This document shows positions 43,710 to 55,142 of a stretch of 64,000 bases of DNA, one piece after another (position 1 is the first letter of the stretch; each line of letters begins with the position of its first letter). The translations under genes were made by a program, and so were the position numbers. This DNA is from Deinandra increscens subsp. villosa (Eukaryota; Streptophyta; Magnoliopsida; Asterales; Asteraceae). The stretch lies in contig JBCNJP010000006.1 in assembly GCA_039602395.1 (NCBI GenBank), forward strand, positions 45,630,428 through 45,694,427, in the 5' to 3' direction. The notes beneath the pieces are model-generated. The model had not been told where the DNA came from. It worked only from the letters and a program-made list of their open reading frames with translations, and made no database searches.

Positions 43710-44801
43710 TCGCGATTCACTTGGGTCTTCTTCTTATGAAACAAGTACGAAACTCCGGCTCTTGTGAAACAGTTCATCACGCTTATAGAAAACCAGCTGA
43801 ACAAGAAAGTGAAGGGTATAAGATCTGACAATGGTACAGAATTCAAGAATGCAGAGTTGAACATGTTCTGCGGTAAGAAGGGTATTGAAAGACAGTTTAG
43901 TGCACCTTACACTCCTCAACAGAATGGAGTCGCTGAGAGAAGAAACAGGACACTCATTGAAGCAGCCAGAACAATGATGTGTGAAGCTAAATTGCCTATC
44001 TTCTTCTGGGCAGAGGCAGTCAACACGGCGTGTTATGTGCAGAATCGTGTACTTTTGAACAAACGTCATGAGAAGACTCCGTATCAGATTGTTTATGGGG
44101 AGAAGATGAGGGTGGGGTACTTCAAGACCTTCGGGTGTCCATGCACGGTGCTAATTCAGTCTGACGTGGGGAAATTCGAAGCTAAAGCTGATGAGTGCTA
44201 TTTCGTCGGTTACTCAGCAAATAGTGCTTATCGCGTGTACAACAAAACCACCAAATTGATTATCGAGGCTTTTGATGTGGATTGGATGGAAGATAATCCA
44301 ACAGATGCGGGTACTGGACCAGATTGGATCTTTGACTACGGGTCACTGTTTGAAGGTTTCAACTTCTCGAATGTATTTCACAATCTGGGAGAGGAAGACG
44401 ACACCATTGCTCCGTCATCTGATTCAAGACCTAATGTTGAGAAAGTCGGTGAAAAGGCACCAGTTTCTGTTCCCACAAATGTCAATGCCGATGCTCCAGG
44501 ATCTTCGGGAACCCATGATTCAGAACCCTCTCAAGGCCAAGGTATGAATGATAATTTTCTTAACACTAACCTACCTGTTTCTGTCTCTGTGCCAGATGTT
44601 CAAGTATCAAGGATCAACAAAGATCATCCAATCAGCAATATACTTGGAACAGTTTCAGCAGGTGTTACCACTAGAAGCCGCACGGGAAACATTAACTTCT
44701 GCATGTATTCCTGTTTCATTTCCCAGATTGAGCCTCCTAATGTGATGGTTGCTCTCAAAGATCCAAGTTGGATGGAGGCCATGCACAATGAATTGAATTA
44801 G
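43710..44801 (+). pseudogene. element C integrase core and linker
   Basis: After a small frame break at about 43735, the catalytic core continues: second Asp in IRSDNGTEF, Glu in QQNGVAERRNRTLIEAARTM, then the copia-specific GKFEAKADECYFVGYS and RVYNKTTK region. A Ser/Pro/Asp-rich linker and VTTRSRTGNIN lead to DPSWMEAMHNELN, stopped by TAG at 44799. Integrase inserts the cDNA in live relatives; here the frame is interrupted. Confidence 0.88.
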
Positions 44802-46259
44802 TTCTCAAAGCTCGGAGTGTGGCGACTTGTGAAGAGGCTAGAAGACAAGAAGGTTATTCCCACGAGGTGGTTATACAAGAACAAGAAGGATGACACGGGC
44901 ATAATTGTCAAAAACAAGGCGAGATTGATAGTACAGGGGCACAGGCAAGTTCATGGGATTGACTATGATGAGGTATACGCTCCGGTGGCAAGATTGGAAG
45001 CAATTCGGATCTTTCTTGCTGTGGCGACGTATCTCAATTTTACGGTGCATCAGATGGATGTGAAGACTGCCTTCCTTTATGCAGAGATGAATGAAGAAGT
45101 CTATGTGACTCAACCACCAGGGTTCATAGATGAGGAACATCCAGATCATGTTTATCTGCTGGATAAAGCCTTGTATGGTTTGCATCAAGCTCCGCGCACC
45201 TGGTATGAAACTCTGTCCAATCACTTGGTGGAGAATGGATACACAAGAGGAGTAGTTGATCAAACGTTGTTTAGGAAGAGGGTGAAGGAGGACATAATCA
45301 TGGTGCAAGTTTATGTAGATGACATTATCTACGGGTCAACAAACGAGGAATTGTGCACTGAATTTGAAGAGATTATGAGGAAGAAGTTTGAAATGAGTGA
45401 CCAAGGGGAGATGAGTTTCTTTCTTGCATTACAAGTAAAACATGATGAATCTGGAATTCTTCTTCATCAGGCAAAGTATGTGAACGAGATTCTGGAGAAA
45501 TTCAAGATGCAGGATTGCAAGCCCATTGCCACTCCTATGGCATCCAGAGCACTTTTGTCAGCTGATCTAAATGGGGAATCAGTGAGTGAATTCCATTATC
45601 GGTCGATGATTGGATCACTTATGTACTTGACAGCCAGCAGGCCAGACATCATGCATGCAGTTTGTGTGTGTGCACGCTATCAGGCTAATCCTAAACTTTC
45701 ACATTTATTTGCTGTTAAGCGTATCTTTAGGTATCTGAAGGGCAAGCCTAGGCTTGGTCTTTGGTACCCGAAGAACACTGATTTTCAATTGTATGCTTTT
45801 TATGACAGTGATTATGGATGTAGTGACCTTGACAGGAAATCTACAACTGGAGGATGTCAGTACCTAGGAGACAGGCTCATTTCTTGGCAGAGCAAAAAGC
45901 AGCATACCGTATCAAAATCAACTGCCGAAGCTGAATACATGGCAGCATCCGCCGGAAGCTCACAGGTAGTATGGATACAAAATCAGCTCACAGATTACGG
46001 TATGGAATTCGTTAACACTCCTATCTTTTGTGATAACGCTGCTGCTCTGGAAATTGTCAAAAACCCCGTCCAACATTCCAAAACCAAGCATATAGACATA
46101 AAGGTACATTTTATTCGTGATTGCTATGATCGGGAGTTAATTCAGCTTCAAAAGGTAAGCTCCGATCTGAATGTTTCGGACATTTTTACAAAACCCCTTC
46201 CTCGTCCAAATTTTGAATCATGTGTTGAAGGCCTGAAGATGATTGCCTTCGAGGAATGA
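44802..46259 (+). pseudogene. element C reverse transcriptase and RNase H
   Basis: Open from just after the TAG to 46259. RT motifs: KARLIVQGHRQ, YAPVARLEAIR, MDVKTAFLYAEM, LLDKALYGLHQAPR, intact YVDD (45312-45323), MIGSLMYLTASRPD. RNase H: DSDYGCSDLDRKSTTGG, STAEAEYMA, IFCDNAAAL, KHIDIKVHFIRD. This part looks undamaged; the element is dead because of upstream stops and the missing 3' LTR. Confidence 0.9.
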
Positions 46260-46774
46260 TCTGATCATTTTTTTTGTGTTTTGTATAAAGTCTTTGTTTA
46301 ATTAATTTCTTCAAAAAAAAATGACTGAAAAATTGAGTCTTATTTCAAAAGCCTCACAAAAACAGGGGAAGAAATGGTGCTGGTTTTTTTTTGAAAAGTT
46401 TTTATGATGTCTTTTGATAGGACGTGCAAAATGTTCAAAGACGGTCGGAGACTGACACGCGTAAGGCTGATGTGAAAGACTGCTCAAAGACAATATGTCG
46501 GTAAGCTCAACCAAAACTATGACCATCTATGTAAGTGCAGTAATCTTAACTTCTATAATGTTTAGATTCCCATCCTAGTCTACATGGTTTAAAAAACTGA
46601 GTCCCGACAAAAATGGGTTGAGAGTGGTATTTACCTAGTATTCACTCTCTCACACGCCATGCTTATACTGTATATGACAACACCACAGAAAAAGAAAAAG
46701 AAAAAGAATTCAAAAAAAAAAAAAATTGTGAAAAAGAAAAGGAAAAAGAAAAGAAAAGAAAATAAAATTATTCT

Positions 46775-46818
46775 GTTGGTCTTCTCTGCGTGCTTATGCG
46801 GCCAACCTGATCACCAAC
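46775..46818 (+). repeat. Sirevirus-type hairpin in element C
   Basis: Outer stem GTTGGT (46775-46780) with ACCAAC (46813-46818). The core CTTCTCTGCGTGCTTATGCG followed by GCCAACCTGATC matches the sense-strand cores at 7217-7457 and 50085-50324, here on the plus strand, again downstream of RNase H. Confidence 0.65.
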
Positions 46819-47448
46819 TGATAATTTATGAAAATAGAAATAAGTGGTAGTCAAAGCAGTGTTGCATGGTTCCTCAAGTTGGGGGTTTGTGAATCCTCAA
46901 TAAACTCTGAGGTTGAGTAGGTTTTGCTATGAAAAATTGGGTGTGGGGACGGTTAAACATATCGGTAAAATTGTACCATATCTAAGCACTTTACTGGATG
47001 TGATTTTATGTGTTCAAATTACCTGGCAATTGTCGAGAGCGTCAAGTAACGGAAGCTGAAAAGGGTTCCTCAGTCAAAGACTCGTCTGATATTATCTGTG
47101 AAAATTTATTAGCACCAGGCAAGTAAATATTCAATTTCTGTGGTAAGTTTGTAAATCTTTCAATTTGGGGCTTTTATCTGTTTAAAGTTTATATTTTTTA
47201 TTTTTTTAAATTTATGATCATGATCAGATAATCGGGGTATGAGTCTGAGGGGAAGTTTTGTGAAATTCTCAAAGGTCAAAATCTATCAAGTTTTTATGAG
47301 AATTATCAATTTTGTAAGCTTGGGGTGAACTTAAATGTTTTTAAAAGGTTGAGGGGGCTGAATGAAAGTTTTTAAATGATTATTGGTTCTTGAGGGGCCA
47401 AAGTGTAAATTGCTTTATATAAAAATCTTGTTTCCGACTTTTGTTACA

Positions 47449-48060
47449 CATTTACGATTCCCCTTTTCTCTCCGTTTACGACCTTCACCACCGTAACCCT
47501 AAACCACCGCCTCACCCACCGGAAAACTGTTTTCAACCACCTCCGACCACCTTCTGGACAATCCAACCACATCATCTCAATCGACATCCATTTCCGACCA
47601 CAAAATCTCAAAAACCCCCTTGTTTTCAACCAAAATCGTCGGTGCATTCTCGGGTTTTTCTGTCTCGAGCCCTAAAATCGCGATTATTCTAAGTTCTTTC
47701 TTGCCCGAGTAGATTTCGTGTATCTTTGTAGTCGGTTTTGTGCTAAGAACCGTTTAAAGGTAGTTGTCTATGGTTTATTTGTATATTGGAGATGTTTGAT
47801 GTGTTTTCGAGAAAGTTGCAGGTTCAAAAATGGTGGAATTGGGTGTTTACGATCGATTTGTGAAGAAGATGACTGTTGGGACGTTTACGATCAGTGTTCC
47901 CGATTGTTTGTTTCCGATAATGTGTTTACGATTGAAGATAACGACAAAAGATGTTTACGATCGGGAATGGACTGTATTAGTGTGTTTACGATTGGACTAT
48001 TTGATTACGATTGGACTAGTCGTGAACCCGTTTTATGGATCGTAAACCCGTTTGATGGAT
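47449..48060 (+). repeat. second GTTTACGAT-rich stretch
   Basis: About eight copies of GTGTTTACGAT or close variants (two near 47450-47480, the rest from 47843 to 48010), followed by ATCGTGAACCC/ATCGTAAACCC variants. It resembles the leader repeats at 24847-25200. Short open frames here (47441-47692, 47718-48065) follow the repeats and show no homology. Confidence 0.6.
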
Positions 48061-48399
48061 CGTGAACCCATTTTTTTTTAATTGTAAACTCACATAAATG
48101 GGATTTGAAATCTTAAACACTTAATGTTTTAGAAATCTCATTAAAAAAATTAATCATTTCTGAGATAAAATTGATTGTGGTTTGTGAGCGTGTGTTTAAA
48201 TCAAATACTTTCCCTAAAGTTTAAATTGAAATTTGGTGAACTTCAAAAGTAAAATTTAATCTTTAATTGAACTTCGTCAAGGGTTAATAAACTTAATTGC
48301 TCTTTAACGAACAAGTCTGATGCATGTGTCTTGTTTGTCTCAGATGGTAGGCAATATTCTAGATGAGGAAATAAAATTTGAAGCTGATCATTGCATTAT

Positions 48400-48874
48400 T
48401 AATTAAAAATAACCGCATGCTCAAAAGAAGAATAAAAGATATAATTAATTGATGTGAGAAAATACTATACTATAAATTATGCAAATATTATACAAAATCT
48501 ATAACAAAAGAAAATAAATAAGATTAATTTGACAAAAATCAGAAAAATATTAAAACACTATAGAGTCAAATAGTAATCACGTAAAAGCAAAATAAAAATA
48601 CATATAACGTACATTTATTATAAAAAGACACAGACAAACGTTAATAAAAATCACGCTAAAAATAACGCAAACTGTAGTAACGAATATTTAATATGAAGCG
48701 TAAAAATTAAATCACGCAATAAAAAATATGGTTCGTCCGGTGGTGTTACGCATAAAAAAACACGTTGTTTATGAAAAAAGACAATAATGCCCCACCGCAT
48801 AAATATACATCAAACACGTGTCGCGTTCTCCTCCCTTCGCACGGAAATAACACTTTGTATTTGAACTTTCACCT
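48400..48874. mobile_element. TA-flanked element M5, right part
   Basis: AACGCA/CACGCA-rich sequence ending CTTTGTATTTGAACTTTCACC before (TA)n, nearly identical to the right end of M4 at 23988-24009. The left limit is approximate. Confidence 0.65.
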
Positions 48875-48903
48875 ATATATATATATATATACCTATACTA
48901 TAT

Positions 48904-49249
48904 TGTAAGTACACGGAATGATCTTACTACTGATAGAATCAACCGGATCTAGTACACGAGAAGGTAACTAAGAGTTTTCTTATTGAAACACTTGAAGATT
49001 ACAATGAAGACTCTCTGGTTTCTCTCTCTAGAACACACACACTTAGGGAAGACTCAAAAATGACCACCTTCATTCTTTACAAGAGTCAACCTATTTATAG
49101 GTAACACTCACTAAGCAGCGTACCATTTTGTACGTTGGTCAGCGTACCATTGGTATGGAACATGGTATGCTGCCCCTAAGACTCACACATACGCTCTGAT
49201 CTAGATACAATACACGAGACACATTGTAGCATAGGAATATGTTCTACCA
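48904..49249 (-). mobile_element. 3' LTR of Sirevirus B
   Basis: 346 bp. The minus strand starts TGGTAGAACATATTCC and ends CCGTGTACTTACA. TATAAATAG box (plus 49091-49099) with upstream GGTACG motifs. Its start is preceded by the AAGGGGGAGT polypurine tract (plus 49250-49260). The flanking TATAT (48899-48903) may be the target site in a (TA)n tract. Confidence 0.85.
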
Positions 49250-50940
49250 AACTCCCCCTTAACGTGTAGTGTATCTATGCTAACTAAACTTTAGTCTTCA
49301 ATCTTCAGCATTGCTGCATCTGATCTTCAACTTGAAATTTCTTGTCAGAAATAGAGCTTTCATGGCTGGATCACTTTTGAATAATTTTTTAACTTCAAGA
49401 TCCATTTGTGAAATATACTTCAAACTCCCCCTTTCACCATGCTTGAGTCTTGACACACAGAACCTGCAATTTCAAAAGACAGAAACACGGTTTCCTTTTT
49501 CTTTTGAAAATTAATTTAATCTTGGCGCAAAACTTCTCTTCGAGAATCCAAGATATATTTTTGAAAATTTGATTTCATATCACATGTCGATCGGTCGAAA
49601 ACAAATAAGAAACAAAATATTTTTGCCTTTTTGAAACTTTAAGTCAAAACAAACCGAAAATCTTTTTGATTTTTCTAAGTTTATGCTAAAACACACCTAA
49701 AATCTTCTTGATCTTTTCAGATATGAAACATAAATGTAATACGGAATCAGACACTATTTTTGTCTTTTGTGAGAAAGATCACAACTTGGAATCATATTGA
49801 ACATAACACGCTGAACTACACTTCAATTTCAATTACTTTAGCACATAAGTCATGTCGATTGCTGGTATAATTTTTCCATCTTAAACTTAGGCACAATCAT
49901 ACTCATAACATCTGGATATGTTAAGGTATTGATTAGATTTTCTTTGACCAGTGTATCCCACACTATCAGACATACTCAGACATGTATTTGCTAATCACAC
50001 TTTGTGACTTCACTTATGGTTTAACACATAGTGATTGTATTCATGATATAGTCAACTGTGTTCCATGCAAAAAGAAATAAGAACGTTAAATCGTCTACCT
50101 TAAGGTCGATCTTTTGATACGCAGATAAGGCCTCAGATTTAACAAAATAAGATAATAAAAACAAGTTGAAATTCTATAATTCAACAATAATCAGGTCGGT
50201 CTTGTGGACACGCGGAGAGAGTCCGATGAATTATACGAAACACCAAAGAAAATAAAGCAAAACCTTAAATGAACAACTATCAGGTTGATCTCGTGGATAC
50301 GCAGAGATAGTCCGATCGTTTAAGAAAATAAATAAAATCAAACAAGTTTAAATATTTGCAAACACATGTTTACGCAGTGACTTCTCATTTTCTTTTTCAC
50401 ATATCTTTTCAATATCTTGAGATACGCTTCAAGATGTTGTGCACTTGGTTAAGCATTGGTATTTAATGTATATCACATCTGAATACTTTCTGATTTAATG
50501 CCGACCCTACCAAGCACATCGAACAAATGATCTTATGGCTTTTTCATCTAGTTTATCCATGAGTTAGACACGTAAGCCAATGTACCATCATTTCTCAATT
50601 ATGTCGGATTAATTTCTCATTTTTCAATGTTTTGTATTTTTATGTTTTTTTCCCCCTTAAAATGAAATCTCTATTTTTGGATTTTTTATTTTAACAAAAC
50701 ACAAAGACACGATTTTTGGTATATTCAATTTTCACCCCCTAAACTACAAACAAAATGCATTAAAGAAAAAAAATTGACTTTTCGACATTAATACCTTTCA
50801 GTTTTAGCTTTCAGAAAAAATTTCAGTTTTGAAATATGATATCACTTGTAATTTAAATTTAATCAGCAGAATACTCCTCCATCAGCAACTTTTCAATCAC
50901 CGATAGGTCTTCTTGAAGTACCTGCACACTGGTCAAACAC
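49250..50940 (-). other. 3' noncoding region of Sirevirus B with polypurine tracts
   Basis: No coding frame. The polypurine tract AAGGGGGAGTT lies at 49250-49260. Additional C-runs on the plus strand (near 49425, 50651, 50734) resemble the multiple polypurine tracts described for Sireviruses. 49560-50760 is collinear with 6580-7894 of element A. Confidence 0.65.
50085..50324 (-). repeat. three covarying hairpin repeats (Sirevirus B)
   Basis: Units 50085-50143, 50175-50235 and 50264-50324. Outer stems are GTTAAATC/GATTTAAC, TATAATTCA/TGAATTATA and CTTAAATGA/TCGTTTAAG (one mismatch). The core matches element A. Compared with A, unit 2 has C-G changed to T-A and unit 3 has two paired changes. 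Confidence 0.85.
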
Positions 50941-50941
50941 G

Positions 50942-51601
50942 TCAGTTTATAAATGACCCGAAGCGAATCGCTTCTGGTCGACCAGTGTCCTGAATACCCT
51001 TTGAAACCACTTTAGGTTTCCAGACTTGATGTGTTGGTAAATCAGTATTTGATGAACCAGTCACAGTTGATTGTGACGAACAACTGACATATAAATCATT
51101 TTGAAATTTAGGTAAAAACCTTCCTTGACGTTTAAAAAATGTCGGTTGAAGTTCATCAAATACTCTGCCATATTTATTAATGAATTTGTATTTGGCAGAG
51201 TTACCAACATATGGAACTTTTCCCTTTCTTTGATTAAAAGAGTAGCGACAAGACAATGTTGTGCCATCTGCCCTTTTTGTCGGCAGTTATAACACAAGCG
51301 ATTGTGTACATTTTTCCTCTTTGTCCCTGCAAAGCTTCACAAAAATGAGCATCACCAAAATGACCATAAAAAGTATCATCTACCTGAAACCGATGATCAT
51401 GAACCCATTTGGATGTCGGGTTTTTTGGAGTAGAATTAGATCCTCCAGAAGAAACTTTAGCAGTTTGCTTCTTCTTGTTCTTTTGATCAGCATTCTTCAT
51501 AAAAACTTCTGATATTTTCTGAGCATCCACGCAATGAAGCGGGAATTCTTTGTTAGAAAATATTTGTTCTGAACCTTTGAGTTTGTAAAACCTCTCAGGT
51601 T
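50942..51601 (-). pseudogene. Sirevirus B gag, second zinc-knuckle region
   Basis: Minus-strand frames around MDAQKISEVFMKNADQKNKK, with a degenerate second zinc knuckle CYNCRQKGQMAQHC (His replaced by Gln) and basic downstream sequence. A frameshift lies between 51530-51234 and 51297-50942. This is the gag C-terminus; pol should follow but does not. Confidence 0.65.
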
Positions 51602-51835
51602 AAACTTTTTCAACTTTGAACACATTCTTTTGCACTTGCTTCAAATTAACTTTCTTCAGTTTTTGTTGCTTTTGATCTTGAGAAGTACCAATATCAGTAA
51701 CTTTATTCTTAAAACCCAAACTAACATGTTTACCCGAAATCTTCTCTTAAGAATTTGAGGATTTATGCCCATTCTTCGCAAGATGAGAAAATTCAGCTTT
51801 GACCTTGTTAACATCTTTTTGAGCATAGAAGATTC

Positions 51836-53110
51836 TCACATCAATGTCAGATTGAGAACGAATCTTCTCAGTTGAACTAGCTGATTTCTCTTCTTCGGTG
51901 GATGAAGAACCAGACACAAACTTTGAAACCTTAGGATTTTCTGATTTCTGTTCAGCTTTCTTTCCATTCTTTTGATTCTTCGTGTTCTTCTTTTCTTTAG
52001 ATTTAGAATCATAAAACTTTGAGTAATAACATTCTTCAACTGTTTCTTTGACAATGTTGACAACTTCTTTGATATTTGCAGTAGGTGAACTGTCTTATCA
52101 AATATTTTCTCAAATTTTTCATCATTTGCTAAGAAGCTTGTGAAAGATTTTGAATTGGTGACATTGTTCAAAGCCGATTTCCATCAATTACTTGAATCTT
52201 CAAATCGGAAATCTTTTGGTGAGCTTCAGCCAATTCCTTTTCTGTTGCAATTAAGCTCTTAGCAACCTTGTGCGTTTCATATTCTTGCAATCTCAAATTA
52301 CCAAGTTCAGCAAACAACTCTTTCTTCAAGTTATCTTCATTTCTTTTCTGAATATAAAGATTCGCATTTTGCAACTTATTCACCCTCGCTAACTCCCTCT
52401 TTTCATCTAGCAACTTTTCCATATCAGTCTGATATTGAACGCCTTGAGTAGTTTGTTCAGCAGAAGTCTTGTTGAGCATATCAAGCTTAACCTTGGACCT
52501 TTTCAAACAAATTATTGAAATCATTGGCATCATCCTCAGCTCCAACCTTCCATTTTTCAACTTCCTTGACTAATTCAACATTTTTCTCAGATATTTCTGT
52601 AAATTTCTGTTCAAAATCCTTTTCAACACATTGAGACTTTAACTCGTTTTCAACAACTCCTGCTTGAAACTCTGAAAACTTTTCTTTTTGAGATGACAAT
52701 TCTTGAATTAAACCTTCCAACCTTTTCTGTTCATTACCCAGTTCTTCTATCTTCATTTCATAATCAGCAATCAACAATTCATTCTCCTTTACCAAACTTT
52801 GAATTCTTTTATCCTTTTGTGAACAAAATTTACAAACTGATTCATAACCACTCATTTCAGAACCACTTGTGTCAGATTCATAATCACTATGGTCAATTTT
52901 AACTACAAATTCATGATGACCATGAATATATTCAAGTTCTTCTAGCTCAGCATTAAATGAATCTGCTGGATTATCATGAATTGTAGTCAAAGCAATAGGA
53001 GTTTCCAAATCTTTCGACCAGTCATACCCTTGACCAAATTGTGTAACTAATGCCTTTGACTCTGAATATTCACTGACGACTTTGATGAAGAAGCATTTGA
53101 CTTTGAACAT
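51836..53110 (-). pseudogene. Sirevirus B gag, coiled-coil region
   Basis: Three overlapping minus-strand frames (53110-52487, 52560-52168, 52171-51836) encode a long Glu/Lys/Gln-rich coiled coil, for example KIEELGNEQKRLEGLIQELS and VELVKEVEKWKV. It begins with GQGYDWSKDLE, like GGGYDWTPQLKE in element C. Two frameshifts break it. Confidence 0.7.
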
Positions 53111-53124
53111 TCACGAGCTTAATG

Positions 53125-54278
53125 TCAAAAATTAAAACATTTGAAACATTTTACTTTTGATTTGTCTAATCCAACTTTACCATCTGGATTTAAACTTTTG
53201 AATCCTGTTTTCTTCCTGATCCGTTTAGCTCTTTGGGCTAGCATAGCAAGTTGCCAATTGATATCCATTTGTTCAAGATTATCTGGATCGATCTGATCAA
53301 AATCTTCTTCAATCAGATTAGCTGTTGGCAAACCACCATTCAACAATCCATAGTGTGAAGATAATAAAGCTGATATCAATGCCAAATGTTCATCAGGTGT
53401 TTTTGCAGAAAATGAATTTTGACTTGAATGATTTGGAATAGTGAAACAGCACCCTCTTGATAAATTTTCAGAACTTCCTGATCAATGGCTAGCAACAAAA
53501 CTGTTGGAACTAGATTTGATGAATCAAAAGTAAATGATTTAGATTTTACATTGATACTTGCAGAATTTTGACCATGATAAAACTCAGGATTTTGCAGTTG
53601 AGTAGTTGCTTTGTGTGAAGTCATCATTTCCATTTCTCTAGCATGAAGCTTTCCTGTTAAATCATGAAATGATAATGTTGAATACTCTTTGTCATGAGTG
53701 AGCAACAAAACATAATTCTCCCACTTCTCTGGTAATGCTTCCAGCAATTTCTCTTTCAATTCCCCCTCAGTCTTCTCAATGTTAATTACTTTCATTTCAC
53801 TGATTAGATGTGACAATCTGGATACAAGAGCAGTGATGTTTCCTTTCTCATAGTGTTGAAAGTTTTCAAATTCTTTATTCAACACTTTTCGTTTACTTTA
53901 TTTGTATTGATCATTGATCCCATAACTGTTTGACTTTTTGCAAGTACTAAACTGATGCAACAATTCAGTAGGTAAAGCCATTGTAAGATAACCATACACT
54001 TTTTGTTCAAGCTCATAATTTCTTCTTTTAGCAGCATCAAAATTGTGAATTTCTTTATAATCTCCTTGATCAGTTGGATGCATGTAAAGCTTTTGAATTG
54101 GAATCTGTAAATCAATATCATTCGTGCTAATGTAAGCAGAAAATCTTTGTTTCCAATTGTGATAATCTTCCAATTTCAACAACTTGGGAACTTTTTGGCT
54201 TGTTCCAATTTCGTTATCAAAGTTAATCATAGCTTGCATCGTGTTTTGCATAACCGCAAACGCTTGAAAGTCAGACAT
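53125..54278 (-). pseudogene. Sirevirus B gag, N-terminal half with first zinc knuckle
   Basis: Starts at ATG 54278 (MSDFQAFAVMQNTMQAMIN), the same start as element D's gag at 58360 (MDPFQAFAVMSTTVQALLN). The gag core follows: EDYHNWKQRFSAYIS, KVYGYLTMALP, then in another frame LLEALPEKWENYV and LTGKLHAREMEM, then INWQLAMLAQRAKRI and the knuckle CFKCFNF*H*AREC, destroyed by stops. Frameshifts near 53890 and 53380. Confidence 0.8.
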
Positions 54279-54317
54279 CTTGTGATAAACTTTCGGTATC
54301 AAAAACTTTGGATGCAA

Positions 54318-54880
54318 AAATGAAGGTCTTAGAGACGGATATTGGGGATCAAACTGGAGGGTACTGGCCGTTAGGCGAGTAAAATTGTAGATCTCGTCGA
54401 GACGGACGTTTTGGCTAGTATTAGCTCCCGTAACTCTTAATGGAACTCAAGTTACATCTGATACCAAAAACTTTGACTGGACCAAGCTCTCAGCGTACCA
54501 CAAACCTCCTCGTACCAACCCTGTAGCGTACCAATGAATAGTAGCGGACCAAACTTGGTACGGCGTAACTGCTCCGGACCACCATTGAAGATTTCCGTAC
54601 GTACCAATCAACGTACCAAGCAGCGTACCAACAGTTCATCCAGCGTACCACGACATTCAACCAGCATACCAGTACATTTTCGATTGATTTTTGAGAATTT
54701 GGACGTTTTGGACTGTAATTTGCACCAGTAGGCAACGAAAACACACTAGGAACGTTTTGCAATTAAGTTTGACATCAGAATCACTCGGAATTGAAGAAAA
54801 TTGATGAGAAACCAACGGAACCCAAACTTTCTCTCACTAGAAGTTCGAAAATGATCAATTCTAAGCAACAGAGCAACCTG
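54318..54880 (-). other. leader of Sirevirus B with CGTACC cluster
   Basis: Between the primer site and gag. From 54494 to 54670 there are about a dozen CGTACCA/GGTACG/CGGACCA motifs. A second TGGTATCAGATG (minus, near 54456-54467) resembles the primer site. Short frames here have no homology. Confidence 0.65.
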
Positions 54881-54885
54881 GAATT

Positions 54886-54897
54886 GGTCTGATACCA
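54886..54897 (-). promoter_or_regulatory. primer-binding site of Sirevirus B
   Basis: Minus-strand TGGTATCAGACC, 1 nt from the LTR end; complementary to initiator methionine tRNA except near its end. Confidence 0.85.
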
Positions 54898-54898
54898 C

Positions 54899-55137
54899 TG
54901 GTAAGTTCACGGAATGATCTTACTGCAGCTAGAATCAATCGGATCTAGTACACGAGAAGGTAAATAAGAGTTTTTTTATTGAATCACTTGAAGATTACAA
55001 TGAAGACTCTCTGGTTTCTCTCTCTAGAACACACACAAAGAAACACACACTTAGGGAAGACAAAAAAAATGACCACCTTCATTCTTTACAATAGTCAACC
55101 TATTTATAGGTAACACTCACTAACCAGCGTACCATCC
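54899..55137 (-). mobile_element. 5' LTR of Sirevirus B, truncated
   Basis: Matches the 3' LTR (GGAATGATCTTACT, GGATCTAGTACACGAGAAGG, TATAAATAG), with one extra AAAGAAACACAC. It stops at about 55137, where a plus-oriented LTR of Sirevirus D begins, so its U3 start is missing. Confidence 0.8.
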
Positions 55138-55142
55138 AACAT

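Larger units (their letters stand above)
46260..48400 (+). other. 3' noncoding region of element C
   Basis: No credible coding frame. It holds a GAGAGTG/CACTCTC hairpin (about 46622-46652), an A/G-rich tract (46680-46765), a hairpin with the conserved Sirevirus core (46775-46818), GGTGTGGGGACGG and AGGGGGCTGAATG purine tracts, and a GTTTACGAT-rich stretch (47449-48060). Where C ends and where element M5 resumes could not be fixed; no 3' LTR is recognisable. Confidence 0.55.
48904..55137 (-). mobile_element. Ty1/copia Sirevirus B, pol deleted
   Basis: In transcription order: truncated 5' LTR (55137-54899), primer site, leader rich in GTACC motifs, long broken gag (54278 to 50942), then directly the 3' noncoding block that in element A follows RNase H, and the 3' LTR. 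Protease, integrase, RT and RNase H are absent, so pol was deleted internally. The 5' LTR is interrupted by Sirevirus D in the opposite orientation. Confidence 0.8.

Noticed and set aside
47441..48065. Plus-strand frames as a gene at the 3' side of element C
   Set aside because: Their codons follow the GTTTACGAT repeats and overlapping frames are open equally; more likely noncoding repeat sequence.
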